Source: Bradyrhizobium sp. Ai1a-2
Lineage (GTDB): Bacteria; Pseudomonadota; Alphaproteobacteria; Rhizobiales; Xanthobacteraceae
Direction of reading: 5' to 3'
Assembly: GCF_000426245.1 (NCBI RefSeq)
Contig: NZ_AUEZ01000011.1
Location: 79,639-143,638, forward strand
DNA length: 64,000 nucleotides
How positions within the stretch are numbered: the first letter of the stretch is position 1; each line of letters begins with the position of its first letter. Below the pieces are notes generated by a model, which ran no database searches, was not told the DNA's origin, and saw only the letters and a list, made by a program, of their open reading frames with translations. A program made the position numbers and the translations under genes. Positions 34,666 to 43,517 of the stretch are shown piece after piece.

Positions 34666-35438
34666 GCAACAAACTCGTCCGCTACTCGGTTGCCGACGGT
34701 ATTGCCGAGATCATGCTGGATCGCGCGCCGGTCAACGCGCTGAGCCTGTCCTTGATCGACGCGCTGTTGGCCGCATTGCAGACGGCTAAGGACGATGCCG
34801 CCGTGCGCGCCGTGATCATCGGCAGCGCTCACAAGGTGTTTTGTGCCGGGCTCGATCTCGATATCGTGCGCGGCAAGCCGGCGATCGAGACCAAGGGCTT
34901 TCTCGAACGCCTCTACTTCGCCCTCAACGACGTCCAGTACCGGATGGGCAAGCCGACGATTGCCGCAATCGACGGTGCCGCGCGGGCCGGCGGCATGACC
35001 ATTGCCATATCCTGTGACATGATCATTGCCGGCGACGCCTCGACCTTCGGCTATCCGGAGATCGATGTCGGGCTGATACCAGCGCTGCACTTCGTGCATT
35101 TACCGCGGCTGGTCGGAAAGCACCAGGCGTTCGGGCCATTGTTTCTCGGCGAGCCGTTCGATGCCGCGACAGCGTTCCGCATGGGCCTCTTGAGCGAAGT
35201 CGTGCCGAAGGGAACCGCGCTCGATCGCGCCCGCGAGGTCGCCCGAAAACTCGCCGCCAAGTCGCCGATCGTGATGAAGATCGGCCGCGACGCCTTCATG
35301 CGTGCGGTGGATGCGGATTACCGCCGCGCGATCGAGAATGCGGCCGAGAGCTTTGCGCTCGTCGCGACGACGGAGGATTGTCAGGAAGGATTGAACGCGT
35401 TCGTCGAGAAGCGGACGCCAAACTATCGGGGACGCTGA
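34662..35438 (+). CDS. Enoyl-CoA hydratase/isomerase family protein
   Basis: 258 residues of the crotonase fold. The first oxyanion motif is KVFCAGLDLDIV, the second DGAARAGGMTIAISCD, and PEIDVGLIPA carries the Glu of the usual PE motif. The GAGGTQRL loop of true hydratases is replaced by ALHFVHLPRL, so it may be an isomerase or act on an unusual acyl-CoA. Coupled by overlap with the genes before and after it. Confidence 0.85.
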   Translation: MSNKLVRYSVADGIAEIMLDRAPVNALSLSLIDALLAALQTAKDDAAVRAVIIGSAHKVFCAGLDLDIVRGKPAIETKGFLERLYFALNDVQYRMGKPTIAAIDGAARAGGMTIAISCDMIIAGDASTFGYPEIDVGLIPALHFVHLPRLVGKHQAFGPLFLGEPFDAATAFRMGLLSEVVPKGTALDRAREVARKLAAKSPIVMKIGRDAFMRAVDADYRRAIENAAESFALVATTEDCQEGLNAFVEKRTPNYRGR

Positions 35439-35893
35439 TGGCAGGGCTATATTTCGAGGAGTTCGAGGTCGGGCGGGAATTCCATCATGAATTCAGCCGC
35501 ACCGTGACCGAGATGGACAATACGATGTTCAGTCTCTTGACCATGAATCCGCAACCGCTGCATCTCGATGCTCATCTCGCCGAGAAGACAGAATATGGCC
35601 AGCGGCTGTTCAACAGCCTCTATACGCTCGCCATCATGATCGGCATGAGCGTCTATGATACGACGCTCGGCACCACCGTCGGCAATCTGGGCATGACGGA
35701 TGTGAAGTTTCCGAAGCCGGTGTTTCACGGCGATACGCTGCGGGCGCACACCAGGATCGTCTCGAAACGCCCGAGCAAGTCGCGGCCGACCCAGGGGCTC
35801 GTGGAATTCGAGCATACCATGACCAACCAGCGCGGCGAGGTGGTGGCGAGCTGCCGCCGAACCGGCTTGATGCTCTGCAAACCGAAGGCGTGA
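35438..35893 (+). CDS. MaoC-like dehydratase
   Basis: 151 residues with a single hot-dog fold. ATG 35438 shares bases with the upstream stop (TGATG). The hydratase-2 motif is altered: FSLLTMNPQPLHLDAHLA keeps Asn-Pro and His but has Thr where the catalytic Asp of D-x-N-P-x-H usually stands, with two extra residues. This variant is typical of a subgroup found beside CitE-like lyases, so it may still hydrate a branched unsaturated dicarboxyl-CoA such as mesaconyl- or itaconyl-CoA. Activity on other acyl-CoAs is possible. Confidence 0.83.
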   Translation: MAGLYFEEFEVGREFHHEFSRTVTEMDNTMFSLLTMNPQPLHLDAHLAEKTEYGQRLFNSLYTLAIMIGMSVYDTTLGTTVGNLGMTDVKFPKPVFHGDTLRAHTRIVSKRPSKSRPTQGLVEFEHTMTNQRGEVVASCRRTGLMLCKPKA

Positions 35894-35897
35894 GGCG

Positions 35898-36752
35898 ATG
35901 CGCTCGTTCCTGTTCGTTCCCGGCGACAGTGTCCGGAAATTCGAAAGCGCCAAGAAGACGGCCGCGGATGCCCTGATCCTCGATCTCGAAGACTCCATTG
36001 CGCCGGAGCAAAAGATGGCGGCGCGCGGCATTACGCGCGAGATGCTCAATTCGCGCAATCCGGATCAGAAGATGTATGTCCGCGTCAACGCGCTTGATAC
36101 CGACATGACGCTGGGCGATCTCGCAGCCGTCATGCCGGGAAAGCCCGACGGCATCGTTCTGCCGAAATGTGCCGGTGCCGCCGACGTCAACAAGCTCGCG
36201 CTTTATCTCGATGCGTTCGAGGCGGCATCCGGCATCGCGCAAGGCACGACGCGCATCGTGACGGTTGCGACCGAGACGGCGCGGGCGGTGCTGAAACTGC
36301 TCGACTTCGAGAATATGAGCCCGCGGCTGTGGGGCATGATGTGGGGTGCCGAAGACCTCGCCGCGTCTCTTGGAGCGTCACGCAACCGCACGGGTAACCG
36401 TTTTCACAGCCCGTTCTGGCTGGCGCGCGATCTCTGCCTGATCAGCGCGGCCGCCGCCGGCGTCGTCGCCATCGATACGATTGCGACAGACATCAATGAT
36501 ATCGAGGCGCTGCGAGAGGAATGCATCACGGCGCGGCAGGATGGTTTCCTGGCAAAGGCGGTGATCCATCCAAAGCATGTCGACGTCGTCAATGCCGCTT
36601 TCATGCCGACCGATGAGGAGATCGCGTGGTCGGAGCGCGTCGTCGCCGCGTTCGCGGGCAATCCATCCGGTGTCGTGAAGATGGATGGCAAGATGCTGGA
36701 CAAGCCGCATCTGCGCGCCGCGGAGAAGATTCTGGCGTCGCGGCGGGGGTGA
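35898..36752 (+). CDS. HpcH/HpaI-CitE family CoA-ester lyase
   Basis: 284 residues of the CitE-type TIM barrel. Key stretches are MRSFLFVPGDSVRKFESA at the N-terminus, ALILDLEDSIAPEQK (metal-site acidic residues), YVRVNALDT, DGIVLPK, ATETARAVL and GAEDLAASLGA. It splits or joins a beta-hydroxy-dicarboxyl-CoA such as citramalyl-, malyl- or methylmalyl-CoA. Last gene of the ABC-CoA operon, 4 bp after MaoC. Confidence 0.88.
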   Translation: MRSFLFVPGDSVRKFESAKKTAADALILDLEDSIAPEQKMAARGITREMLNSRNPDQKMYVRVNALDTDMTLGDLAAVMPGKPDGIVLPKCAGAADVNKLALYLDAFEAASGIAQGTTRIVTVATETARAVLKLLDFENMSPRLWGMMWGAEDLAASLGASRNRTGNRFHSPFWLARDLCLISAAAAGVVAIDTIATDINDIEALREECITARQDGFLAKAVIHPKHVDVVNAAFMPTDEEIAWSERVVAAFAGNPSGVVKMDGKMLDKPHLRAAEKILASRRG

Positions 36753-36757
36753 GGTGC

Positions 36758-36840
36758 GTGGGGTGGGCAAAGCGAAGCGTGCCCACCTATTCCGGCACCA
36801 ACCGTGAATGGTGGGCACGCTTCGCTTTGCTCACCCTACG
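36758..36840. repeat. Inverted repeat, GTGGGGTGGGCAAAGC family
   Basis: Arms GTGGGGTGGGCAAAGCGAAG and CTTCGCTTTGCTCACCCTAC, extended by CGTGCCCACC/GGTGGGCACG, make a long hairpin between two convergent operons. Its right end supplies the TAG stop of the CoA-transferase at 36836. It probably also works as a bidirectional terminator. Confidence 0.87.
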
Positions 36841-38071
36841 AAGCTGGGTTGATCAACGCTTCCTCAGCGGCAAGCCGGGCAATCTCGTCCTCCGTAAATC
36901 CCGCTTCGCGCAGGATGTCCTCGCCGTGCTCGCCGAGCCGCGGTGGATGGTGGCGGATCCGGGGCGGGGTCTTGCTCCACGTCGCGGCGGGGCCGGCGAG
37001 GCGGAGTGCTCCTTCGGTCGGATGCTCGATGGACTGGATGAGTCCGACCGCGGCGAGATGCGGATCGTCGATCAGGCTGTCGAGATCATGCAGCGGAGCG
37101 TGCGGAATATCGGCCTCTTCGAGCAGTTTCATCCATTCGGCGGTGCTGCGGGTCTTCATCACCTTTGAAAACCAGTCGTAGACGAAATCATAGTTCCGCG
37201 TGCGCGCTGAAATGCTGTTCAGCCGGGGATCGCGATCAGCTTCGTTCTCCAGGCCGATCTTGCGAAAGAAGGCGTTCCACTGCTTATCGGAATATACCAG
37301 CGCGCAGATATAGCCGTCGCTGGTCTGGTAGGGACGGCGGTCCGGCGACAGTAATCGCGAATAACCGGGCGGGCCGATGGGCGGCTCGAAACTCCGGCCG
37401 GCCATGTGGTCGCCGAGCACGAACTGCGCCATGGTCTCGAACATCGGGATTTCGATTGCCTGGCCTTCGCCGGTGCGGTCGCGATGGATCAAGGCGGCGA
37501 GGATCGCATGGGTGGCGTTCAGGCCGACGATGCGGTCCGCCATCGTGGCCGGCGAGTAGCGCGGCTCGCCGGTGATCTTGCCCGTGAGCGCTGGCAGCGC
37601 GGTCAATCCCTGGATCAGATCGTCATAGGCCGGCCGCCCGGCATAGGGGCCGGTCTCGCCGAAGCCGTGCAGGCTCGCATAGACCAGCCGCGGATTGACC
37701 GCGAGCAGATCATCCGCGCCGAGCTTGAGCCGCGCCATTGCGGCCGGCCGGACGTTGTGAACGAACACATCGGCCGAGGACGCGAGCCGCAACAATGCCT
37801 CACGCCCGCTCGGCTTCTTGAGATCGAGTACGATGGAACGCTTGTTGCGGTTGCCCTGCAGGTACATCGCGCCCATTCCCGGATGGCGCATCGGCGCGGC
37901 ATGGCGCATGACGTCGCCATCGGGACTTTCGACCTTGATGACGTCGGCGCCATAGTCGCCAAGGATCATGGTCGCGTAGGGCCCCATCATGACGCTGGTG
38001 AGATCGATCACCTTGAAGCCGGCGAGGGGACCCGCCGGCTTCGTCGCGCCGTCTTGAGCGCGGCCGGTCAA
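36836..38071 (-). CDS. CaiB/BaiF family CoA-transferase 2
   Basis: 411 residues. AGFKVIDLTSVMMGPYATMI and DVIKVESPDGD begin the fold, and the catalytic Asp lies in RPAYDDLIQGLTAL. It is the last gene of the TRAP operon, with its ATG overlapping the receptor stop by 4 bp, so it likely activates the acid brought in by that transporter. Its stop codon falls within the end of a dispersed inverted repeat. Confidence 0.88.
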   Translation of the reverse strand: MTGRAQDGATKPAGPLAGFKVIDLTSVMMGPYATMILGDYGADVIKVESPDGDVMRHAAPMRHPGMGAMYLQGNRNKRSIVLDLKKPSGREALLRLASSADVFVHNVRPAAMARLKLGADDLLAVNPRLVYASLHGFGETGPYAGRPAYDDLIQGLTALPALTGKITGEPRYSPATMADRIVGLNATHAILAALIHRDRTGEGQAIEIPMFETMAQFVLGDHMAGRSFEPPIGPPGYSRLLSPDRRPYQTSDGYICALVYSDKQWNAFFRKIGLENEADRDPRLNSISARTRNYDFVYDWFSKVMKTRSTAEWMKLLEEADIPHAPLHDLDSLIDDPHLAAVGLIQSIEHPTEGALRLAGPAATWSKTPPRIRHHPPRLGEHGEDILREAGFTEDEIARLAAEEALINPAS

Positions 38072-39105
38072 CGGCCTGCAGCCAAAGCTTCGGTGAACGC
38101 CTTGAACACTTCGGTGCCCGGCTTGCCGCGCTTATTGATGTCCTTTACCCAGTCCTCGGCGACGGACTTGAAGGCGGTATGGAACTGTTTCTTGTCGTCA
38201 GCGCTGAAGTTGATGACCTTCATGCCCTGCGACTTGATCTTCTCCGTTGCGGCCTTCTCGCCATCCTCGAACCGCTTACAGCCTTCGCGCGTCGTCTGCT
38301 CGCCGGCTTCGACCAGCGCCTTGCGCACGTTCTCGGGCAACGAGCGGAACTTGGCTTCGCCCATCGAATAGGTGAAGATCGCGGTGCCGAAATTGAGCCC
38401 TTCGGTACCGGATTTCAGGATCTTGCCGAAATCGTAGGACACCGAGCTCTGGTAGGAGAAGATCAATCCGTCGAGTGTGCCACGGGTGAGCGACTCATAG
38501 ATTTCGGGCGCCGCCATCCGCACTGGCACCGCGCCGATCGAGCGCGTCATCAGGTCCATTGCGCCACCGGTGGTGCGGATCTTCAGGCCTTCCAGGTCCT
38601 TTGCAGTCTTGACCTCGCGGCTGTTGGCGAGCTGCATCTGATAAGCGGGCAATGCGATCGTCACCAGCGGGCGGAGCTGGTTCGGAGCGAATTCCTTGGC
38701 CTCGAGGATGCCGCCATTGTGGGAGACCTTGTAGAACGCAATCGACCCTTGGCATTCCGTCTCGAAGATGCCCGGCAGTTCGGCAACCGCGGTCAGCGGA
38801 TATTTGTCGGATGAATAGGAAGGCACCACATAGGAAACGTCGGCGACGCCGGCGACAGTGAGTTGCGCCATGTCCTTGGCCTTGCCGAGTTGCTCGGCGG
38901 GGAAGTGCTGGAAGGTGACCTGGCCGTTGGTCATCTTGGTCACGAGCTCGGAGAATGGCTTGCCGACCAGCTCATGGATAACGTGGCCGTTGGGAAGGCT
39001 GTCGGCCAGGCGCAACGTGATCTTCTCTTGAGCGAGGCTTGGAGACGTCGCGGCGGCGACCATGAGCGCAGCAAGGACGAAGCGTCTCTGCAGACGAACC
39101 TTCAT
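38068..39105 (-). CDS. TRAP transporter substrate-binding protein 1 (DctP type)
   Basis: 345 residues. Signal peptide RFVLAALMVAAATSPSLAQ, then ITLRLADSLPNGHVIHELV. The carboxylate-binding Arg177 lies in KIRTTGG, and RSIGAVPVRMAAPEIYESL follows. GAGAGG precedes ATG 39105. It is closely related to the receptor at 40984, with long shared stretches, and both flank the single DctQM pair. TRAP receptors bind organic acids; the ligand here is unknown. Confidence 0.9.
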   Translation of the reverse strand: MKVRLQRRFVLAALMVAAATSPSLAQEKITLRLADSLPNGHVIHELVGKPFSELVTKMTNGQVTFQHFPAEQLGKAKDMAQLTVAGVADVSYVVPSYSSDKYPLTAVAELPGIFETECQGSIAFYKVSHNGGILEAKEFAPNQLRPLVTIALPAYQMQLANSREVKTAKDLEGLKIRTTGGAMDLMTRSIGAVPVRMAAPEIYESLTRGTLDGLIFSYQSSVSYDFGKILKSGTEGLNFGTAIFTYSMGEAKFRSLPENVRKALVEAGEQTTREGCKRFEDGEKAATEKIKSQGMKVINFSADDKKQFHTAFKSVAEDWVKDINKRGKPGTEVFKAFTEALAAGR

Positions 39106-39131
39106 TTTGTTTCCTCTCCTTTTTTGTTGTT

Positions 39132-40421
39132 TCAGTAGCCCATCTTCATCGGCAGCCACAGGATGATCATCGGCCAGATCACCAGGATCGCGATCGCGAT
39201 CAGATGGGCGATGAAATGCGGCAAGACGCCGTGAAACACCTCGGCGACCGGGCGCCCTGAATAGCGGGCCACGACGAAGCAGTTCAGCCCGACCGGCGGC
39301 GTGATCATGCCGACTTCGGCGGTGACGATCTTGATGACGCCGAACCAGAGCGGATCGTAGCCGAGCGACTTGATCAGCGGCAGCACGATCGGCACCGTCA
39401 GCACCAGGATCGCGATCTGGTCCATGAAGGAGCCGAGCACGATATAGCCGAACAGGATGATGGTGAGGATCAGCCAGGGTGGCACCTGCAGGCCACCCAC
39501 CCAGGCGACCAGGTTCTGCGTCAGCTGCGTCAGCGTGAAGAAGTAGCCGAAGATCGAGGCGCCAAACAGGATCATCGCGATCATGCAGGTGCCATGCGCC
39601 GAGCGCAGCAGTGCGGCCCGCAGGCTCTTCCAGGTGATCTTGCCTTTCCAGAGCGCGAGAACGAAAGCGCCGAAGGCGCCGAGCGCGGAGGCTTCGGTCG
39701 GCGTGGCGACGCCGGTATAGATCACGCCGGTCACCATGCCGAACAGCAGCAGCATCGGTCCGACTACCCGCAGCATGCGGAATTTTTCCGCGAGCGAGAC
39801 CGATGGTGCTGACGGCGCGCGCGACGGATCCTGCCAGGCCAGGAACCACACCGTCGCCATGATGGTGAAGGTCACGAGGATGCCCGGAATGACGCCGCCG
39901 ATCAGGAGCGCGCCGATGTTCACTTCGGCGAGCAGGCCGTAGATCACCAGCGCCACAGACGGCGGGATCAGCATCGCCAGCGTGCCCGAAATCGCCACCA
40001 CGCCGGCGGCCATCTTCGGTTCGTATCCCTGCTTCAGCATCGCCGGCAGGCTGGTGGCCGACAGCGTCGCGGCGGACGCAGTGCTGGTGCCGCAAATCGC
40101 GCCGAAGCCGGCGCCTGCAAGCGCGGTTGCCATGCCGAGCCCGCCTGGGATGCGTCCGACCCAGGCGGCGGTCGCCTTGAACAGGTCGTCGGCGATGCCG
40201 CTGAGCAGCACGAATTCCGCCATCAGCAGGAACATCGGGATGGTGATGAGCTCGTAGGACGTCACCGCCGACAGCGGCGCGGTCTGCAGGATGCCTGATA
40301 GCATCGGCATGCCGCCGATCAGATAGAGGCCGAGCACCCCCGAGCCGGCCATGGCAAAGCCAACCGGCGTGCCGATCGCGAGCAGCACGAACAGCACGAC
40401 CATCGCAAGGGTCAAGATCAT
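39132..40421 (-). CDS. TRAP transporter large permease (DctM type)
   Basis: 429 residues with about 12 membrane helices. The start at 40421 overlaps the DctQ stop; extended upstream codons are antisense noise. Typical stretches are FGAICGTSTASAATLSATSLP and FMDQIAILVLTVPIVLPLI (both within the DctM core). It forms the Na+-coupled elevator domain that works with DctQ and one or both receptors. Confidence 0.91.
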   Translation of the reverse strand: MILTLAMVVLFVLLAIGTPVGFAMAGSGVLGLYLIGGMPMLSGILQTAPLSAVTSYELITIPMFLLMAEFVLLSGIADDLFKATAAWVGRIPGGLGMATALAGAGFGAICGTSTASAATLSATSLPAMLKQGYEPKMAAGVVAISGTLAMLIPPSVALVIYGLLAEVNIGALLIGGVIPGILVTFTIMATVWFLAWQDPSRAPSAPSVSLAEKFRMLRVVGPMLLLFGMVTGVIYTGVATPTEASALGAFGAFVLALWKGKITWKSLRAALLRSAHGTCMIAMILFGASIFGYFFTLTQLTQNLVAWVGGLQVPPWLILTIILFGYIVLGSFMDQIAILVLTVPIVLPLIKSLGYDPLWFGVIKIVTAEVGMITPPVGLNCFVVARYSGRPVAEVFHGVLPHFIAHLIAIAILVIWPMIILWLPMKMGY

Positions 40422-40966
40422 TCGAAGGTCTCCCCCGTGGCGTGCGACGATGGCAGCGCGATCAGGGCGCGGCCGGTGGCCAGCGAGAGGAGGTGACCGA
40501 TCAGGTGCAGCGCAAGGCGCAACGTGATCAGTCCGGCTCCGAAGGGAACGAGCGCGATCGATGGCCACATCGGCCACGGAATGGCGCCCGCCATGACGTC
40601 GGCAGACTGGAAGCTGTCGACGGCCCGTTGGAAGCCGAGATAGGCGATCAGGGAAAACACGACGATGCCGACGATACAGGTGACGATCTCGGAGACCCGG
40701 ATCATCGCCGGCGAGAACTTCTGCTGCAGGATATCGACGCTGACATGGGCGTGGCTGGCATAGGCTTCCGACAGCACCAGGAAGAAGATGCCCACCATCA
40801 GATAAAGCGAGATCAGGTCATAGGCCCAGGAGAATGGCTTGTTGAACGCGTAGCGCATGATGACATCGCCGAACACGATGATCATGATGGCGAACATCAA
40901 CACCGCTGCCACGGTGGAGGCGATCTTCTCGATCGCCGCCAGCGCCTTCAATATTCCGTCAAGCAA
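40418..40966 (-). CDS. TRAP transporter small permease (DctQ type)
   Basis: 182 residues with four membrane helices (VLMFAIMIIVFGDVIMRY; LISLYLMVGIFFLVL; IVTCIVGIVVFSLIAYLGF; a C-terminal one near LVPFGAGLITLRLAL). NKPFSWAYDL is a family hallmark. Two starts are possible: GTG at 40987, inside the end of the receptor gene and without an RBS, or TTG at 40966 with GGGGGGAG six bases before it. I prefer TTG. Confidence 0.87.
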   Translation of the reverse strand: MLDGILKALAAIEKIASTVAAVLMFAIMIIVFGDVIMRYAFNKPFSWAYDLISLYLMVGIFFLVLSEAYASHAHVSVDILQQKFSPAMIRVSEIVTCIVGIVVFSLIAYLGFQRAVDSFQSADVMAGAIPWPMWPSIALVPFGAGLITLRLALHLIGHLLSLATGRALIALPSSHATGETFE

Positions 40967-40983
40967 AATTAGCTCCCCCCAGT

Positions 40984-42015
40984 TCACTTGGCCGGAATGG
41001 CCGCAACCGCCGCGTCAAACTCCTTCAGCGCGTCGCTGCCGCGCTTGCCGCGGGCGTCGAGGCCTTCCGACCAGGTCTTGGCGACGCCCTTCATCAGGTT
41101 CTTGAATTTCGCACTGGCATCAGGCGAGAGCGTCTCGAACTTGACCCCTGTCGCTTCCATCGATTTCTTGGTTTCGTCGTCCGATTTCTGGACCTGCTGG
41201 CAAGCAGAGGGAATGATCTCCTCGGCGACATCGATCATCGCCTTCTGCACCTCGGGCGAAAGTTTCTTCCAGGCGGTTTCGCTGATCGAATAGGCGACGA
41301 TGAAACTGGCAAAGCCTATTCCATCGGTCGAGTATTTCACGAGCTTGTCGGCGCCATAGGCAACCACGCTTTCGAGCGGGAACAAGAGCCCGTCCATGGT
41401 GCCGCGCGACAGCGATTCATAGGCGTCGGGCGCTGCCATGCGCACCGGCACGGCGCCAATCGCACGCAGCGTAAGATCCTGCGCACCGCCGGTGGAACGC
41501 AGCTTCAGGCCGGTGACATCGCCGACATCCTTGACCGGCTGCTTGACGGTGAAGATGCGATATTGCGGCAGGCTGACCGCGAGCAGCAGGCGGATATTGT
41601 TGGCGGTATAATCCTGCTGCGCAATGACGCCGTTCCGCGCGAGCTTCCAGTAGGCCAGCGTCCCTTGGCAGGACTGCTCGAAGGCGCCGGGCAGCATGGC
41701 GACTTCGGACACGGGCATCTTGTCGGAGACATAGGCCGGCGCGACATAGCCGATATCGGCAACACCAGTCTGGGTCAGCTTCAGCATGTCGGCGGCCTTG
41801 CCGAGCTGCTGCGCTGGATAGTGCTCGAAGGTCACCGCGTTGTTGGTGCGCTTCTTGACCTCCTCCATCCAGGGCTCGAGGACGAGCTTGACGAGATAGT
41901 GGCCCTTCGGAAAGGAGTCCGCCACCCGCAGGTGAAGCGGTTCGGCGGCCTGCGCCAGAACTGTCGATGCAGCCAAAAAAGCGCAGCCGACAAGGGTCCG
42001 CCCGATCGCGACCAT
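40984..42015 (-). CDS. TRAP transporter substrate-binding protein 2 (DctP type)
   Basis: 343 residues. Signal peptide TLVGCAFLAASTVLAQA, then LHLRVADSFPKGHYLVKL. The carboxylate Arg is in LKLRSTGG, followed by LRAIGAVPVRMAAPDAYESL. GGGAGGATCT precedes ATG 42015. First gene of the leftward TRAP operon. It is a paralogue of the receptor at 38068, with matching motifs throughout, so the operon looks to have gained a second receptor by duplication and divergence. Confidence 0.9.
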   Translation of the reverse strand: MVAIGRTLVGCAFLAASTVLAQAAEPLHLRVADSFPKGHYLVKLVLEPWMEEVKKRTNNAVTFEHYPAQQLGKAADMLKLTQTGVADIGYVAPAYVSDKMPVSEVAMLPGAFEQSCQGTLAYWKLARNGVIAQQDYTANNIRLLLAVSLPQYRIFTVKQPVKDVGDVTGLKLRSTGGAQDLTLRAIGAVPVRMAAPDAYESLSRGTMDGLLFPLESVVAYGADKLVKYSTDGIGFASFIVAYSISETAWKKLSPEVQKAMIDVAEEIIPSACQQVQKSDDETKKSMEATGVKFETLSPDASAKFKNLMKGVAKTWSEGLDARGKRGSDALKEFDAAVAAIPAK

Positions 42016-42201
42016 AGATCCTCCCTGGGACGTATTGTTGTTGGAAGTAGCTGCGCATAAACGAAATTGATCGTCAAGAACGGCGCGCAGGCCGAGGCCG
42101 TGCCGCGCCACAACCGGAAAGCGCGGCTTGTGCGGTCGCGAATTGACTTTGCGGAGGGATCGGCTGCAAATGCACTCAACCAACATCATGAGGAACACAC
42201 C

Positions 42202-43434
42202 ATGGTTGACGCGCTGATCATCGATGCGTGCAGGACGCCGCGAGGCATTGGCAAGGCGGGCAAGGGCGCGCTGTCAGGCATTCATCCGCAGCAGCTCGGC
42301 GCCACCGTGCTGCGCGCACTGGCCGATCGCACTGGAATCGACACCGCAGATGTCGACGACATCATCTGGGGCACCAGTTCGCAACGTGGCCCGCAGAGCG
42401 GCGATCTCGGCCGCATGTCGGCGCTCGATGCCGGCTATGACGTGAAGGCGAGCGGTGTCACGCTCGACCGCTTCTGCGGTTCCGGCATCACCAGCGTCAA
42501 CATGGCCGCCGCTTCGATCATGTCCGGCTCCGAAGATCTCGTGATCGCCGGTGGCACCGAGGTGATGTCGATGGAAGGTCGGCGCGGCGAGGGGCCGTTC
42601 ATGATGGACGCCGGCAATCTCCGCCTGCGCGCAAGGCATCCGCAATCGCACCAGGGCGTCTGTGCTGACGCGGTGGCGACGCTCGAGGGCATCACTCGGC
42701 ATGATGTCGATGCGCTCGGGTTGGAGAGCCAGAAGCGCGCGGCGGCCGCGATCAAGGGCGGCCATTTCGACAAGAGCCTGGTTTCGGTCTATCGCGAGGA
42801 TGGCACGCTCGCGCTCGACAAGGAGGAATATCCACGGCCGCAGACCACGCTCGAAGGGCTCGCGGCACTGAAGCCGGCCTTCCCCGCGATTGCCGACTAC
42901 GCGCTCGACGACAAGGGCACGACCTATCGCAAGCTGATCCTGGAAAAATATCCTGATCTCGACATCGACTTTGTCCATCACGCGGGAAATTCGTCCGGTG
43001 TGGTCGATGGCTCCGCGGCGATCCTGCTGGCGTCGCCCGACTACGCCAGGAAGCACGGCCTGAAGCCGCGGGCGCGCGTGGTCGCCATGGCCAATATGGG
43101 GGACTCACCGACCCTGATGCTGAACGCGCCGGTGCCGGCGGCACGTAAGGTGCTGGCCAAGGCCGGGCTGACGCTTGACGACATCGACCTGTTCGAGATC
43201 AACGAAGCCTTTGCCGTGGTCGCGGAGAAATTCATCCGTGACCTCAAGCTCGATCGCGACAAGGTCAACGTCAATGGCGGCGCGATCGCGCTCGGTCATC
43301 CCATCGGTGCGACCGGCTCGATCCTGATCGGCACGGTGCTGGACGAGTTGGAGCGGCGTGACCTCAAGCGTGGTCTGGTGACCATGTGCGCCGCTGGCGG
43401 CATGGCGCCCGCGATCATCATCGAGCGGGTGTAA
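42202..43434 (+). CDS. Acetyl-CoA acyltransferase (thiolase)
   Basis: 410 residues. The acyl-accepting Cys92 is in RFCGSGITSVN, the NEAFAVV and GGAIALGHPIGATGS motifs (His) are intact, and the second Cys is in TMCAAGGMAPA. It cleaves 3-ketoacyl-CoA with CoA. ATG 42202 follows GAGGAACACACC; the in-frame start 45 codons earlier lies in the promoter region. It diverges from the TRAP operon and would supply the last step of a beta-oxidation-like route for the imported acid. Confidence 0.9.
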   Translation: MVDALIIDACRTPRGIGKAGKGALSGIHPQQLGATVLRALADRTGIDTADVDDIIWGTSSQRGPQSGDLGRMSALDAGYDVKASGVTLDRFCGSGITSVNMAAASIMSGSEDLVIAGGTEVMSMEGRRGEGPFMMDAGNLRLRARHPQSHQGVCADAVATLEGITRHDVDALGLESQKRAAAAIKGGHFDKSLVSVYREDGTLALDKEEYPRPQTTLEGLAALKPAFPAIADYALDDKGTTYRKLILEKYPDLDIDFVHHAGNSSGVVDGSAAILLASPDYARKHGLKPRARVVAMANMGDSPTLMLNAPVPAARKVLAKAGLTLDDIDLFEINEAFAVVAEKFIRDLKLDRDKVNVNGGAIALGHPIGATGSILIGTVLDELERRDLKRGLVTMCAAGGMAPAIIIERV

Positions 43435-43443
43435 CGGCAGGGT

Positions 43444-43515
43444 TCAAGCGGCGGGAAACCTAAGCTCGAAGGTCGCGCCTTCACTGGTCGGCAAGAGTCG
43501 GATCGAGCCGCCCAT
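43444..43515 (-). pseudogene. C-terminal fragment of a histidine kinase
   Basis: The last 23 codons of a HATPase domain: MGGSIRLLP followed by EGATFELRFPAA and TGA, the usual end of PAS-type sensor kinases. The rest of the kinase is missing; the fragment meets the GH3 remnant at about 43515-43518. Confidence 0.55.
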
Positions 43516-43517
43516 CA

